Assembly: GCA_033064195.1 (NCBI GenBank)
Contig: JARBJD010000003.1
Coordinates: 310,001 to 374,000, forward strand
Reading direction: 5' to 3'
Source of the DNA: Blattamonas nauphoetae
Taxonomy: Eukaryota; Preaxostyla; Oxymonadida
DNA: 64,000 bases
Part shown: positions 1 through 12,700 of the stretch, one piece after another
How positions within the stretch are numbered: the first letter of the stretch is position 1
Layout: each line of letters opens with the position of its first letter
Notes under the pieces: generated by a model
What the model was told of the DNA's origin: nothing
Seen by the model: the letters and a program-made list of their open reading frames with translations, nothing else
Database searches by the model: none
Position numbers and translations under genes: made by a program

Positions 1-3000
1 ATGGACCGCATTTCTTTGCTAATGCGAACGAGTGCCTGCCGTGCAAGTCGATCTGGGTCTTCCAGTCCATACAGCTTGCTTGCGAGGTTGATGCACGTAT
101 CATCATCACCCAACGTCTCTTTGAGTTGTTGTTTGGCATTCATTGTTTTGGTCGGCAACCACAGAATTGGCTCATATTCTTGGATGAGTTGGTCGATCAA
201 TATCCCGTCCACTTCAACGTGCATTTGGCTCACCGTCGAGAAGAGTGTGTGGGTAATTTCGGCTTCTGTTTCCTTTGTTGGATTGAATATCAGCGGTGGA
301 GCAGAAACGAGAGCAAACGACCCATGTTGAATCTGTGACTCGTCCGGACTTGTCAAAACTGGACCAGCGAACAGGTCAAGAGGATCTGAAGCTCGGATTG
401 GGAAGATCAGTTGACTAAATTTGGAGATAGCTCGAGGATACGGCAATAACATTCTCGTCTTCTTCCCATCAAGGCGCTCCGGCTTTGTTTCGTCTGAGAA
501 AGCGTCCTCTGGAGGAGGAAGCTTCTTGACTTCATCCAGGCTGTGCTGCTGATGGGTGATCATCAATTGTTCCACACCTTCTCGCAGTGAAGCTCGAGTG
601 TCTTTTGTCCAAATCAATTGAGGAGATACGATTTCAGAGTCGAACAAGACCCAGAAGGCACCTGCGTTGATGGGTAAGAACGGGGCAGAAAGACATTTCT
701 TCCTATCACCCTTTGACGAATCATCAGATCCATGGATGACTGTGCGGGCAGTGTCATCAATTAGAATCTCGGCGACTTCTGAGGCTGAGACGGAGTGAAG
801 AGGACGAATTACCGTTCGTTTCTTCTTGTCTTCCACTTGAAGTAGTTTTGCATCTTCGAACAAATCTTCGGTGGTCATCTTCTTTCCCCCGAAGTCAACT
901 GACATATCCTCGTCACCATCTCCAACTGATAGAAGCGACTTCCCTCTCTGGTCAGCTGCCAGTTCCTTTGCCTCCTGTTCAACTTTCATTCTTTGGAGAA
1001 CGATGTCGTTCAGACCGTTTTGTCCCATCGTCCCGAAGCTGTGTTGATAGGTATGTTTCAAGGCATCATCTGGGCCGTCTCCCAAACCTTTCAGCTTCGC
1101 TTTCACCTCTCTCAACGCCACCGCCCAATCAAGAAGTTGCGTTTCATCAGCCACGTCTCTTCCTGTGCCATCCAATTCAATTCGTGTCTTCACAAGATCA
1201 CCAAGAACAGGATCATCTGTTGATGTGAATTGTGAAGGTGTTGGAGTCGTTGAGGGACGTGCTGCATCTCCAACAGTGTTCGGCTTTGCAAGAACTGGCT
1301 GTTTCAAGCGTTGATGTCTGGCAACTTCGGTCGAAGCGAACGAGACAAGTTGTGAACAAAGAATAACCAGGTCAAGATGAACATAAAGAGAATGGACGCT
1401 GCTTTGTTGTTCTCTTCTCGCCAGTTCCTTGTCTTGGATTTGCCATGGCTGAAACGGAGTGTTTCTGTGACTTAGTTCTATTTTCCTTTCCTTCCTCTTT
1501 GACACAAGTTTCTGGAAGAAGAATTGTCGCATCGAATGTTTGTTTGACATCGCAGATGGTGACAGATTCAGATAGTAGAAGTACGGACTGCTCTGTGCAA
1601 CAAAACTGGTGATAGGGACGATGAATGGAACCAACAGGTAATTCGGTTCCTTCCACAGAAAGATTTTCTGTTTGACATGAATTGTTGGGGCGTCCGTTGG
1701 ATGAGGGCTGGCACGGGGACTGCTTCCTCTCGCGGGAGAACGGGTGCCTGGGCTGGAGTATCCGATTGGGAGGGGAGACTGCCGCCCAGAATGTGTTCCG
1801 CGACGAGTCAGAGGAGTGAAGGACGGGCAAGCGGGAGTTCCTTGTTGTGTCCTGAGGGTGGTGTTCCGAACAAGTGGGAAGGGAGGAGGGATATTCAAGA
1901 TTGGCGAGGCGGTAAAACAGGGCGAGACGTCCCGTTGTTCATCAGAATACAAGTTGTCGAAATCCAGCGATCCCCCACGCAATGCATAGTCAGAGTCCCA
2001 CGTGAGATTGGGGAGACACCCACTACGATGTGTCTGAGCAGGGTGGGCAGGGGATGGGAGGAAGGCTGGGGCTGCCAGGGCACTTGGGAAGAGGACAGAG
2101 AGGTAGAAGCTCACAGCCGAGGGAGGAATCAGCAAAAAGAAGACATCACGGAAGCAGTCGCGCAGATGGATATCACCAGAGGATGCTTCATATGTTGAGA
2201 AACCATCTTCGGCTATGAAATGCTCAGTCGCTTGGTAGAGGATCCAATTCAGTGCTCCATTATGATAGGCTTGCAATTGCATCTGGAGAACTTGACTTGG
2301 CGTACAAAACAAAAGTAGATGTCTGATTAATGTTAACGAAAGCAGCTTTGGAGTATAAGGGACTGGTTCTGAAAAAGTGTCCTCAAAGGGAATATACGGT
2401 TTGAGGAGGTTGAGAAGAAACGGAAAACATGACTGAAGAAGTGTGGAAAGGGAAAGCATCAGGCGAAAATCTGTTGATATGGTCCTGGTACAGAAGATAG
2501 AGACTAGTATCGTGAGTGCCAGTGAGAGAATTGTATGATACTCAGGGATAGGTGCGGCTTGGATTGCAATAGATATCACAAGAGAGAACACATTTAGTGA
2601 ATGAAGGTATATTTTATTCGATGTTTCTGTTTTAAGGAGGGATGAAACGTTTTGTGATGTCGTGACAGGGAAATCGATGATATTTCGAATAGCAAGGAGG
2701 CTGTTTTCTTGGCATTCTCTGTCATTCACAAACAGAATAGAATGAAGCGGAATTTCTCGATTCTTGGATTCTTGGAGGCTCTGAAAGACATGAGTTAAAG
2801 AGAATGCGAACAGAAAAGATCTTAGGCGATTGGAACAAGAGACGAAGGAGATTCATCAGCAAAGCCTTTTCTGATTGATCATTTGTTCGTTTTGAAAGAG
2901 TGAATACATCTCTTAATGAGTGAGAATTCTTCCAATTTAGTTCTTGTCCATCTGGAATGGTCTCAATCAGTTGGCTGACAACCGTCTTCCATCCATCTCC

Positions 3001-3069
3001 TGTATCCTTCTTTCTAAGCTTGTAGAGCTGATCTAAGAGGGAGGCTATCGCCTTTTCGGAGTCTTGCAT
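1..3069 (-). CDS. RME-8/DNAJC13-like endosomal protein, 3' end outside window
   Basis: ATG at 3069. Exon 1 (86 codons, 3069-2812), a 31-nt intron (2811-2781), then one frame open from 2780 to the left edge, giving more than 1,000 residues. The family similarity is to DNAJC13/RME-8, a large endosomal J-protein acting with Hsc70 and the SNX1/retromer system. Seen: an FLLIPPSAVSFYL stretch resembling the family's ILPPGLLAYL segment, then, after a low-complexity insert rich in Ser/Pro, WVLF....PQLIW-x4-R-x3-R, which resembles the W-x-L-F...LIWN-x2-TR 'IWN' repeat. Downstream a VDGIL...P-x-LWLP segment fits the piece that follows IWN. The J domain lies further C-terminal in this family and would be outside the window. 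The PH-like N-terminal region of animal RME-8 is not seen, so this protein either starts later or has lost it. Moderately sure. Confidence 0.6.
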
Positions 3070-3187
3070 CTGGCGATGGGCTCGATCAGGAGGTGAGCGG
3101 GTTCCAAGAAGAAATCATGAAAAAAGAATCAGAATGAAGATAAGTTTTGAAATGAAGATAAATGAAGAAGTAATATTTCCACCAGTC

Positions 3188-4793
3188 CTATTTTTTCTGG
3201 CCTTTCTTCCTTAAGAGTTGTTTCTGATGCATTTCTTTCTTCCTCTCCAATTGCTTCTCAATTTCACGGATCTTTCTATCCTTTGCTTTTCCATACAATG
3301 CATATTTTGCGAGTTGCCTCTCAATTTCATCTGCTTTAGCCTGTTCTCTCTCCTTCTCTTTCTTCTCTCTTCGTTTTCTTTCGGCTTGTCTTGCTTCCAA
3401 GCTCTTGAGTTCCTCTCTCAACTCCTCGACTTCTCTTGTCCTCTCTCGGATATCCTCATTTCGAGCCCTGTCTGTTCGTTCGTATCTAATGTGGGCATGA
3501 ATGGATGAAACGGCAAACCTTGCCTTTGCGTCTTGTTTCTCATTCAGACGATCCTGTAGCGTATCTAAAAGTTCTTCCCGTTCGTATTTGATTTGTTGTT
3601 GAATCATTGTGAGACGGTCTTGTAGTTCTTCAGCTCTCTCTTCGAAAGGTTGAAGTCGAAGGAGTGACTGGCGATGAAATTCCTCAGATGAGTGCTAGTC
3701 ATCAACAGAAGAGATGGAAGAGTGATATAGTTCCTGAAAAAGTGAAATATGTTACATTTTCTAGTGAGTGCAGTTCCCCCAATAAGTGATGTCTTTTAGC
3801 ACGTAGGTTCTTGTTGTGGGAAGATTCACGATCAATATCAAGCTGATGCAATTCAAGGATACGTGCAGATTCTTCAGAAAATTGTTTGATTGCTGTCATG
3901 AAAATCACGTCGAAAAATATTCAAACCTCTTTCAGCTTGTGAGATTTTATACCCCAGATCTGTCATTACATCATCAATTTCTTCGATATGAGAACTAAGA
4001 AAAGGATCGATAGAGAGTATGAGACGAAAAAAATGGACAGACTTGAATGACGAATCCAGTCGCTGAATTTCTTCTTTAAACGTTCGATGAGATTCTAAGA
4101 TGAATTTTCTGTAGTCATTGAGAAAAGTTTCCTTGAGATGATCGATAGTAAATCAAAGGAATGACAGAGATGGAGTCAGATGATGATGGCTGTGAAAAGT
4201 CAATGATAAACAAGTTTCTGGTTATGTTCATCCAGTTCTCGGATTTGCTCTTTGAGAACAACATCTCGATCCTTCTGTTGTTGGAGAATCGTCATGGATC
4301 TCGTTGAGGAACTTTTTTAAAAAAAAGTTGAGGGGACAAGACTTGATCAACGCATTCAAACAGATGAGTCATCTTCCTTCTAAACGATCCTTCCTCTCTC
4401 ATATTCTTGGCACACATGATTGTCCCACAAAAGTCTTGAATCATGGCACTCTTCATTGTCCGGTTGATGGTGTTTCACCGACCAATTCACATCGACGATC
4501 TTACACCTTACGGATCCTTTATCCCCACTTAGCTGATTGAACTTGTGTCAAATACCAATCTTTCTTGTTTTCTGCGTTCCATCCATGGTCCATGAAACCT
4601 CCTTCTCGCACACAGACCATTCTTCTTCTGAATCGCAGTCTCTGAAATTGTTGTTTCCTATCAAGTTCACAAAGACGTCTCGATCTTTCTCGCGAACGTT
4701 GAAGATTTTCTTGAAATTGAGTTGATTTGTGAACCAAATTGGTGACTGCACAACAATGAAAACTGTGGAATGAACCAAGCAAATACAAACCAT
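3188..4793 (-). CDS. coiled-coil protein, possibly nexin-dynein regulatory complex subunit 2-like
   Basis: Multi-exon minus gene. Firm exons: 3188-3694 (ends RKKGQKK), then after a 61-nt intron (3755-3695) an exon with AIKQFSEESARILE..., and exons up to the segment LFECVDQ/KDRDVVLKEQIRELDE. The N-terminal exons up to an ATG at 4793 (ATG followed by an intron, then SPIWFTNQLNF) are less certain. The product is helical and highly charged; its last 140 residues are nearly pure coiled coil with KRREKKEKERE-type stretches. The order V-N-W-S...F-x-x-x-V-D-x-K-D-x-V...L-x-E resembles DRC2/CCDC65, an axonemal N-DRC subunit with a W-R...FE-x-x-x-D-x-KD pattern, but no unique domain proves this. Any other axonemal or cytoskeletal coiled-coil protein is possible. 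The gene's 5' end lies just downstream of the preceding minus gene. Confidence 0.5.
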
Positions 4794-4844
4794 ATCAGAC
4801 AATTAAAACAACTTAAATTGATCAGATAATCTGTCTCCTGCCAT

Positions 4845-5897
4845 TTATCTGAATGTGTTGATGGAAAGAAGATTTGAAAGAATATGAAGAAAATGCTTTA
4901 ACTTTGATGTGTCGCCTTGGCTGAGAGGAGATCGAATCAGAACAGTTTGTTGTTCTAAGATGTCATCAAATCCTTCTTCTCTCAGTTGCTCTAGGTACGC
5001 ATTCTGCTGATCCTTGGCAACCGAGTTATTGGGATTGAGAGCGAGTGGGATGAAAAAGAAAGATGTTTGTCGCAGTGCTTTGGTGTCTTCTTCCACTGTC
5101 AGCCAATGATTGACTTGCCAGCGCTCCACATGAAGCGGGTGGATGTACGGTCGAGATGTTGTGTTGAAGATGGAGAGGACAACCACGTTCAGAGCCAGAG
5201 TCGCGAGATTGTCTGAAAAATGAGTGTGCTTGAAGGATGACGCATTCTCCACAAGCTTCCTCAAGTATCCGGCCGAGGGAATGATCACATCAGCAACCGC
5301 CTGCTCCATCCATTCCACAGCAGCAGGGGAATCGGCAGGATTCGCTCTGACGAACGACGAATTGTTCAACGGACTCAACAGATGCGACAAAAGGCAGGTC
5401 CACAGCAGGTGATACCGCTCATTGGCAAGAAGCAGAGTCTCAGGCTGCAACATGCTGAACAGACTGGTCACAAACCGTGCTTTGAACAGCCGGAGAATGT
5501 GCTCGGCCATGAGCCTCTTCACAACAACAAGAATGAAGGACAGCCCGTCGTAATGAAGACTATATGTCTCATTTTTGCAGAAAAGTGGAAGGTTCATCAT
5601 CAAGTCGAGACATATTTCGAGATCGACAGCGTTTTCAGGTGCAGATCTTCCTTCAACGTTCGGATGGCTTATAAGGAAGCCCGTGATCTTCACCAGATAC
5701 GAAGAAATCTGCAGAGCATTTCCTTGAGTTTGATCTTCTCCTGGGATGAATGAATTGCTGAGCTTGGTTAGCTTCCGAATCAGCGTTTCACAATCTGAGC
5801 TAGACTGTGGTTGGGATGGGAGGTGAAGTACACTAAACGCATCCTTGGGAATACTATGTGTGTGTACAATGGAAGCAGTATTCAGCTTTGTTAGCAT
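4845..5897 (-). CDS. unknown helical-repeat-like protein
   Basis: Open frame of 350 codons from the first in-frame ATG (5897) to TAA at 4845. I do not recognise it. It is rich in Leu and short amphipathic helices (for example LEICLDLMMNLPLF, YHLLWTCLLSHLLSPL) with no signal peptide or membrane helix, as in ARM/HEAT-type solenoids. The last ~19 codons are encoded by a pyrimidine-rich stretch that looks like an intron. If GTTAAAG...GACAG is removed there, the frame ends at TAA 4803 with a different tail. In either case the gene ends within 60 bp of the next minus-strand gene. Confidence 0.55.
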   Translation of the reverse strand: MLTKLNTASIVHTHSIPKDAFSVLHLPSQPQSSSDCETLIRKLTKLSNSFIPGEDQTQGNALQISSYLVKITGFLISHPNVEGRSAPENAVDLEICLDLMMNLPLFCKNETYSLHYDGLSFILVVVKRLMAEHILRLFKARFVTSLFSMLQPETLLLANERYHLLWTCLLSHLLSPLNNSSFVRANPADSPAAVEWMEQAVADVIIPSAGYLRKLVENASSFKHTHFSDNLATLALNVVVLSIFNTTSRPYIHPLHVERWQVNHWLTVEEDTKALRQTSFFFIPLALNPNNSVAKDQQNAYLEQLREEGFDDILEQQTVLIRSPLSQGDTSKLKHFLHILSNLLSINTFR

Positions 5898-6363
5898 TGA
5901 CAAATTTACAGTCCCATTGAATTAATTTGAGGGATATAAGTCTCCGAAACATTCGTTTTCAACTCGTTACAGTCCTCCACCAAAGAGCTGAATGCGTCTT
6001 ACTCATTTTTAATCTTTCAGTCTCTCCAATATTAAACATATTTTCTTTTTTGATGTGTTCTGCATCACCAAACAAGCTTCATGATTGTCGTCATGGGCAC
6101 GATCAAGTTATTCTGTTTCGAAAGAGTTTTATCTTAGTTAGTGAAAAATGACTATGTATTGCATGATGAAATGTGTGAAATTGAATTCATCACATGAGAT
6201 AAAGGACGGAGAGTAATTAGAGACGGTAAAAGTGAAGCATGACCGAACAGTGAAGACGCTTGTTGTATGCTCACAACTCTTTCTGATTTTGCTAAATGAT
6301 GGATGTATTTGGTGTAGACTTCACGTTAGATCGTATTGTGATCGTTATCGACGAATGAATCGT
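5898..6363. other. intergenic stretch, no gene recognised
   Basis: 466 bp between two minus-strand genes. AT-rich, stops in all frames, no tRNA-like or repeat structure seen. It should hold the 3' region of the kinase... more exactly the promoter of the helical-repeat gene above ends here on its right side and the 3' flank lies left of the kinase stop only by transcription order: reading on the minus strand it is downstream of the kinase gene (stop 6364) and upstream of the ATG at 5897. Confidence 0.5.
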
Positions 6364-8885
6364 TCACAAATCGTCGTAAAATTTGTCGTCCACACTCTTC
6401 CCGCGCGGGGCAATGTCGACAAGTTTCTTTGTCTCTCGCCCAATTCGCTTCACAATCTTGCGAGGGTCAAAACGACGATAGTGCTTTTCTCCAATGCGAG
6501 GGGCAGACACCGACCGACTATGCCCAGATCTGCTGCCTGCGAACTTCCTCTTCTTCTCCGCTGGTGCCACGACTGAAAACGCTGATGGATGTTCTCCGGC
6601 CTGTCCGGGGTTGATGGAGACATTTGCGCGGACCCCTTCGAACGAAGGTTGAGCTCCAGCGTCGGATTCTGCGTTCTCGGCAGCTTCGAATGGCGAGGAG
6701 CCAGTTTCTGGGACGGCCGAATCATCTGCAGCTGTCGAGTCGTCCATGCTGGCAGTGTCGTATTCGCTTTCGAGGGAGGCAAACGACGCCGACCGTCCGG
6801 AGAAGGCGGAGTCCATGCTGGGGACAGGCGAGATCGACATCTGCCTCTCTTCCGTGTGACTGTGAGACAGGATGGATCTTGTGAATCTTCGAGTCGGCCG
6901 ATGGGCAGACTTCGCAGAAGGCGAGATTGGAATGGATTGCGATGGAGGCGAGTCTGTTGCCTCTCCCAGCGGCTTCCAATGCTTGGAATATCCTCTGTTT
7001 ACGAGAAAGGGATGCCGTGCTGCCTGAACTGCGGTGAGGCGGTGTTCGGGTTCGTACACAAGACAGAGGCGGATGAACTGGATGAAAGAGAGGGCTTCAG
7101 GGCTTTCCTTCAGATGGCGGCTGAACTCCTCGTCCTCACTCTCATCACTGTCGTCGTCTTCCTGCCGAGGCTCAGACTCCTTCTTCTCCACATCTGCGTC
7201 TCCACTGTCCCGCTTGTCTTGTTCCTTCTTTTCTTTGTCATCCTTCTTCTCCTGGTCCTTCCGGTCTTTCTTCTCAGATCCTTTCTCTTCTCGTTCTCTC
7301 TCTCGCTCCTTCTTATCCTGCTCTCTTTTGTCTCGTTTATCGATACCCTTCTCCTCTCTTTCTCGCTCTCGGTCCTTCTCCTTCTTTTCCTGCTCTCTTT
7401 TGTCTCTTTTGTCGACTCCCTTCTCCTCTCTCTCCCGTTCTCTGTCCTTCCTCTCCTTTCTGTCTTTCTCTTTTTTGTCGTTTTCCTTCTTTTTCACTTT
7501 TTCAAGTTTTTTCGCGATTTTGGCGTCATCCTTCTGTTCCCGTTTCCGACTCTTCAGGAAGAAGACAATTCGCTTTTGGATTGTCCGTTCGAGGGAATGG
7601 TGAATGTAGCTGTCGTCCTGAGCGATCGGAGCGATCCCAGTCAGCTGGAAGGAATGATGGATGAGGAAGACATTGCCATACCGCAGTGAATTCATCATCA
7701 CTCAGAAGTTTGAAGCTTGATTGTGATAAAGTCCGTTCACGGAAAAACTTGTACCGATATTGGGACTGTTCAATAAGGTGTGAAGGGATATTCCTGATTG
7801 GGCGAAGATAAAAATGATTCGGTGCATACCCATTCATCTTTATCATCCTCTTGAGCATATTGTGTTCATCTGTTCCGGGAAAAAGTGGAAGACCACAGAG
7901 GAGTTCGAAGGCCAAGCATCCAACACTCCAGATGTCAATGGCACACGTTGGACTATGGATATGAGGTAAATGAGAATCATACACTCCTCCCAGAATAATT
8001 TCAGGTGCTCGAGTATGCCTTGATTGAATATAACTTCTGATAGAGGCTTGTTTTTCGAAGACGGAAGATCCAAAATCTGCGAGTCGAACATGTGGAAGAA
8101 CTCTGAGAGATGGAGGAAATTGAACAAAAGAGAAACAAACCCGTCAATCAAAATATTATCCGTTTTGATATCTCCATGAATCAATCCCATTGAATGGATG
8201 ACACAGAGTGAATCAACGACTTGTGAAACGATCTGAGATGATGTACAAAATGTTGGTAGATACCTGCGATATAATTGGGAACGTGAAACCCCGATAATTT
8301 TGTTTGACGAGGATTGAACGAACACTCTTCCCGAGAATTTCAGTGACGATACAGAAGTGTCCTCGAAATCGGAAATGGTCGACATATCGGATCATATGAT
8401 TCTTGTCCTCTGGATCCATAAAAACAAGCTGAAAGAGAGAAAAAATTAATAGCCCAATACATCTTGTAAGACCCGGCACTCAAAATTTGAGTGTGAATCA
8501 TAGAGTTTTCCCGTTTTAATGATTTTAATCGCATACGTCTCGTAAGTTTCCGCCAATACACATCGAAAAACTTGACCAAATGTTCCACTTCCAAGAAGAG
8601 TTTCGATTACGTAGTGTCGACCATTGGGAGAAGTAGCTGATGGTGGGGATTCGATACAATCCCCAACATGGACAATAAGATTACCTAAGACATTGTCATA
8701 AGAATCTGGTTCCTTTCGTTCTGAGGGAATTGTGAGTGGCACCCCAGCATGTCTTACTGAGCGAGCCTGAAATCCTGGAAAGTCTGTAGCATAGAGGAGA
8801 CCTAGCCCAAGTGTCACATGATGTAGAATCGTGCAATTCTAGAGTGTGTGAGTTGAGAAGAAAGTAATACGTCGTGATATCTCAT
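6364..8885 (-). CDS. Yak1/DYRK-family protein kinase with charged insert in the C-lobe
   Basis: Six-exon model. ATG 8885, a 5-codon first exon, 32-nt intron (8870-8839), then kinase exons separated by introns of 30-40 nt, and a long last exon ending at TGA 6364. Seen in order: Y-D-N...LIV-x-VGD pre-kinase segment typical of Yak1/DYRK relatives, glycine loop LLGSGTFGQVF, AIKIIK lysine, catalytic loop HGDIKTDNIL (H-G-D where Yak1/DYRK have HCD and most kinases HRD), ADFGSS, activation loop ...SYIQSRHTRAPEIILG (one of the two family tyrosines, YIQSR, kept) and DIWSVGC. Between DDEFTA...KRIVFF and the final C-lobe motif (LCLVYEPEHRLTAVQAARHPFL) sits an insert of roughly 150 residues made of KDRERERE/EKGxDKRDKR repeats and an acidic DDDSDESEDEE run. 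A Ser-rich tail follows. Catalytic residues are present, so it is probably active; yeast Yak1 links nutrients to growth arrest. Confidence 0.85.
7240..7480. repeat. tandem repeats coding Lys/Glu/Arg-rich insert
   Basis: About three imperfect copies of an ~80-bp unit (TCTC/CTTC-rich on the plus strand, the minus strand coding). Each encodes a block like EREREEKG-(V/I/S)-(D/E)K-(R/K)-D. They sit inside the kinase domain of the Yak1-like gene and explain the length of its insert. Borders are approximate. Confidence 0.65.
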
Positions 8886-8959
8886 AATTGGATCAGAGAG
8901 TGATCAGCCCGAATGAAAGTTTTGTTGGTTCTGGCGAACTGAGTCGTTTATTGGAGCAG

Positions 8960-9368
8960 ATGATAACAAAACCATCTATTTTTCACCTTCTTGCCTCACT
9001 TGAAACTAAACAAAACATCCAACTCTATAGCAACAACGAAACAAACAATTCAGAACCACACGATTGGGACGCAATTGTGAATGGCTTAAAGCAGATTGCG
9101 ACTCATCGAGGACGGAATGTGTTCTGACGCCACTGTCGCCACACTGGATTCTTCTTGACACTGCTGGAAGTGTTCACCTGATCCTTGAAATGAGCCAGAA
9201 CTGTCGGATTGGTACGACGAAGAGTTTGTAAGAATGTTGGTGCGATTCATCCATGTGAATCCAGAAGAACGGTCAACTCTGACCAAAATTGGAGACTTCC
9301 TCTCGTCCCACAAAAACGAATCAGACTTCGCGGGGTTGAGGAACGAGGTGAAGGCACAAGTCGGATAA
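8960..9368 (+). CDS. small unknown protein, split gene
   Basis: Plus-strand coding signal in two pieces: MITKPSIFHLLASLE...ATHRGRN (ATG 8960) and ELSDWYDEEFVRMLVRF...EVKAQVG ending TAA 9368. A GTGTTC...ATGAG intron near 9120-9194 joins them in frame. Not recognised; helical and acidic, no signal peptide. The start codon is 75 bp from the divergent kinase start (8885). More short exons up to a stop near 9680 (a Ser-rich frame SSHSSSFSTCSVVE) are possible, so the 3' end is uncertain. Confidence 0.35.
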
Positions 9369-9790
9369 ACCAGACACTCCACACAGCATTTCTCGCACTC
9401 TCGATTCAGAGACACTCACTCTGCGTCAGAGCACTCTCTTTCGTCTTGGTTTGGATGACAGCTGCTTTTTTTGTTTGGATTCAAAATGAATCAACATTTC
9501 CTCACATCACTCCACATTTCTCTTTTCATTTCGTGTACAGAAACTGGAAATCACGACAACTTCGTCTCATTCTTCCTCGTTCTCGACGTGTTCAGTTGTT
9601 GAGACTGGTAACTGCCTTTCATCGTTATCTTCGCAAGAAAATAACCCCTGCTATGGTTTGAATCGCGTTAATGAATTGTGATCGAGAGCTCGGTACCACC
9701 TTCGAATTCTTTGAAGATCTTTTATTGTGGGGCGATCTTTATCTCTGTAAATTCTATTCTTTTCCTTTCGCATCTGTTTGACGCGCTCTG
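9369..9790. other. region before the giant gene
   Basis: 422 bp. Several frames are open between 9370 and 9680, and may hold terminal exons of the preceding small gene. The last ~110 bp before ATG 9791 (rich in TTTATT and TTCCTTTC runs) is the probable promoter and leader of the giant beta-helix/pseudokinase gene. Confidence 0.35.
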
Positions 9791-12700
9791 ATGATCGGAG
9801 TAGTCATTTTTACTAGCTATCTAGTTCTATGCGCATCCCATGTTCCACAAACCCTCCCCGATTTATCTTCCGTTCTAAGTAGTTTTTCCAATTCTCCACA
9901 TCTGGACAGTGGAGATAGGAACTACCATATTCTTTCTTCTGGAACATACACTTCTTTTGAAACTCATATTTCACATGAATCTGTCACAATCATTGGAAAT
10001 CATGACACTGCTATCATCCCGAAACCTCAATCGACATTTTCTTCACTGAAGAGAAGGTTCTTCTCAAAAAATGAGTCGAATAAGCCCGACAAGATAGTGT
10101 CATTGCTCAAGCTGACGAATTCAACAGTATCGCTCGATTCACTCACTCTGAGCTCTGTTTCTGACACACAACACAACCATCGCCACACAACGGAGTATTC
10201 ACTTGGAACTCTTGTTCAATCGCATTTACACATATCATCTGTGCAACTTATTCCAAGTTTTACGGTTTCACCTTTCCTTCTGACGAGTGGTTCGTCTGTC
10301 ACAGCAACTCGAATCACAATCCACAACGAAAGGAAGTCCTTGCCGTCGCTGATCTCCAGTGCATCGTCTGTGTCCAATCCTCTGTTTAGCGTTGATTCTA
10401 CCTTCTCATCTGTCTCGCTTACCCTCCTTTCGGCAGAGATTTCCAATCATCTTTTTCCTTCACAACAAGGGTCACTTCTCTCTTCATTTTCCACCCTAGC
10501 TAACAGTGACTCTAGACAGATATCTGTTCAAAGCACAGTTGTATCGTCAACAATTTCCAACATCACTCAATCTTCACACATCAACTCTCCAAACTCGAAA
10601 CAGAGTCTCCCATCGCCACAACGAACAATCGTGAAAGACACCACACTAATTCATGTTGACAACGCTTTGACCGGTGTACTGACATCGTTTTCCAACCTCC
10701 ACTCAAGTTCACTCATCAAAAACTCAACATTCACATCCATCCATTCATCCTCCCCAAAACTTCATCAAATCCCAGCCAGCAATGACCAGCGGGTTTATGC
10801 TGAAGATGTCATGCTTGAAGCATCCTCGTTTGCAGACTGCACTTCCGATGAAGACGGAGGAGCGCTCTTCGTCACAAACGTCGAAGACGTCATCATCATC
10901 GACACCACTTTCACGAACTGCCGATCTGAAGGCTTCGGTGGTTGTATCTTCATGGAGAACGTAACAACACCCACCATCATCGGGACTGTTTTCACAAAGT
11001 CCACAGCTTCCAAAGGACACGGTTGTCTATCGGCGTCCGGAGTGACTTTATTCTTGATGAGCTCCTCCTCTGTGACCGAATCAACATCGCCTGAACAAGT
11101 CGGAGCGATCTCGATCCAAAACACGAAACTTGGCGGGACTGTGGAGATCGAAGAGTGTAATTTCACCGAAACCTCATCGTCTGGAGCTCAAATTGGGTGT
11201 CTCTCACTCGGATACATCTCTGAAGTGAAAATAACTTCTTCCACTTTCAGTGACTCGACTTCGAACGCATATGCTGCTTGTCTATTTATCGAAGAAAGTA
11301 CAACAGTTGTTTTGAATCACACAACCATCGAACGTGCAGCGTGCACACTTGGACGAGGCGCCGCAGGCTATTTCCGATACATTCAAACACTGTCTGTTGA
11401 TGACTGCACCGTGTCAGGCTGCGCAACAGTCGGAGACGCTGCTGGGTTCTACACAGCTTCTGTGCCAACTCTCACAATCAAGAACTCGACATTTCTGAAG
11501 AACGTCGCAACGCGAGGATCTGGAGGAGGCTGTTCATTCTCAACGTGTGGAAATGTTCACATCGACACAACGAAGTTTGAGTCGTGCTCGACCAATGCGG
11601 ATATTATCACCGATCAAGAGATGAGCGGAGGAGCAGTGGCCGCCACTCTGTGCACAAATGTGCTCTTCACCAACACCAATTTCACCAAGTGTTCATCGGT
11701 CCACTCCAGCGGTGCGGTTGCGATCACCAACGGAAGCTATGCCTCAGCATTCACAGGATGTCTCTTCGATGAGTGCTCGTCCACGCAGGGCGGGTGTATC
11801 AAGGTCGACTACCCTTCCGTTGTCATTATCAGCGACACAACATTCTCAAACAGTCGGGCAACGAAGGAAGGAGGTGCGATCTGCATTGTACCGCTGTATT
11901 CGCTGGATATCTCAATCGAAAACTGTCACTTCGTTGGATGTTCAGCAGGTGGGATTGGTGGAGGTCTGTCCTTCCAACATGGTCGAGCGAATAAAGTGAA
12001 TTTCTCCGTGCGAACAAGTTCATTCGATGGCTGCTCATCATCTGACGTTCTCCAAGGTGGTGGAGGATTCGCCATTTCTCTCACAAAATCACTGATCGGA
12101 GCAATGGTTGCTCTCGATCAACTGAACTATTCATTTCATTCGCTCTCATTTGGGCAGACAACACCAAACACAGGCCTCTCTTCTGACAGCCTTGTTTCAA
12201 TCTTCGATGCCCATGTGTGGATCCAACCAGAAAGGTGGACTGGTTCCTATCCATCGCTCGCCGAGTTGGACGGAGACATCGAACAAGCCTCTGCCAAGAT
12301 GCAAGTCTCTCTGACTGACTCACCATCAAATCCACTCCATCCCCTCCTCACGTATTTCTACCCTCCCAACCTCTTCCTTGTTGTCGACCCGTCGGGGTAT
12401 TCATCTCCTCGATGCGGATCACAACTCTTCCCGTGTGTGTCCATCCAATATTCCATCGAGAGTGCCGTCCCTGTTTCTGGTTTTAGGACGATCCGCCTTG
12501 CTCATTCAGAGAATGTCCATCCCATCGCGCCATCATTTACTATTACTTCATCGATTGACATTTCTCCACTGACTGAACCGCAGGAGCAAGTTGAAGTGAT
12601 CACATCGCAAAGCATCACAATCGACACAACAGGTTTTCTTACCCTTCAAAACGTCCGCCTCACTCATAAATCAAACAATCGTGCCAGAACATTGTTCATT

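Noticed and set aside
1677-2198. Plus-strand frame of 173 codons
   Set aside because: Antisense to the continuous RME-8-like coding frame, which has family motifs on both sides.
6589-7689. Plus-strand frame of 366 codons with Leu/Phe-rich sequence
   Set aside because: Antisense of the Lys/Glu-rich kinase insert; CTT/TTC runs translate as a false membrane protein.
9656-9700. Possible tRNA T-arm-like GGTTTGAATCGC
   Set aside because: No matching acceptor, D or anticodon arms can be folded around it.
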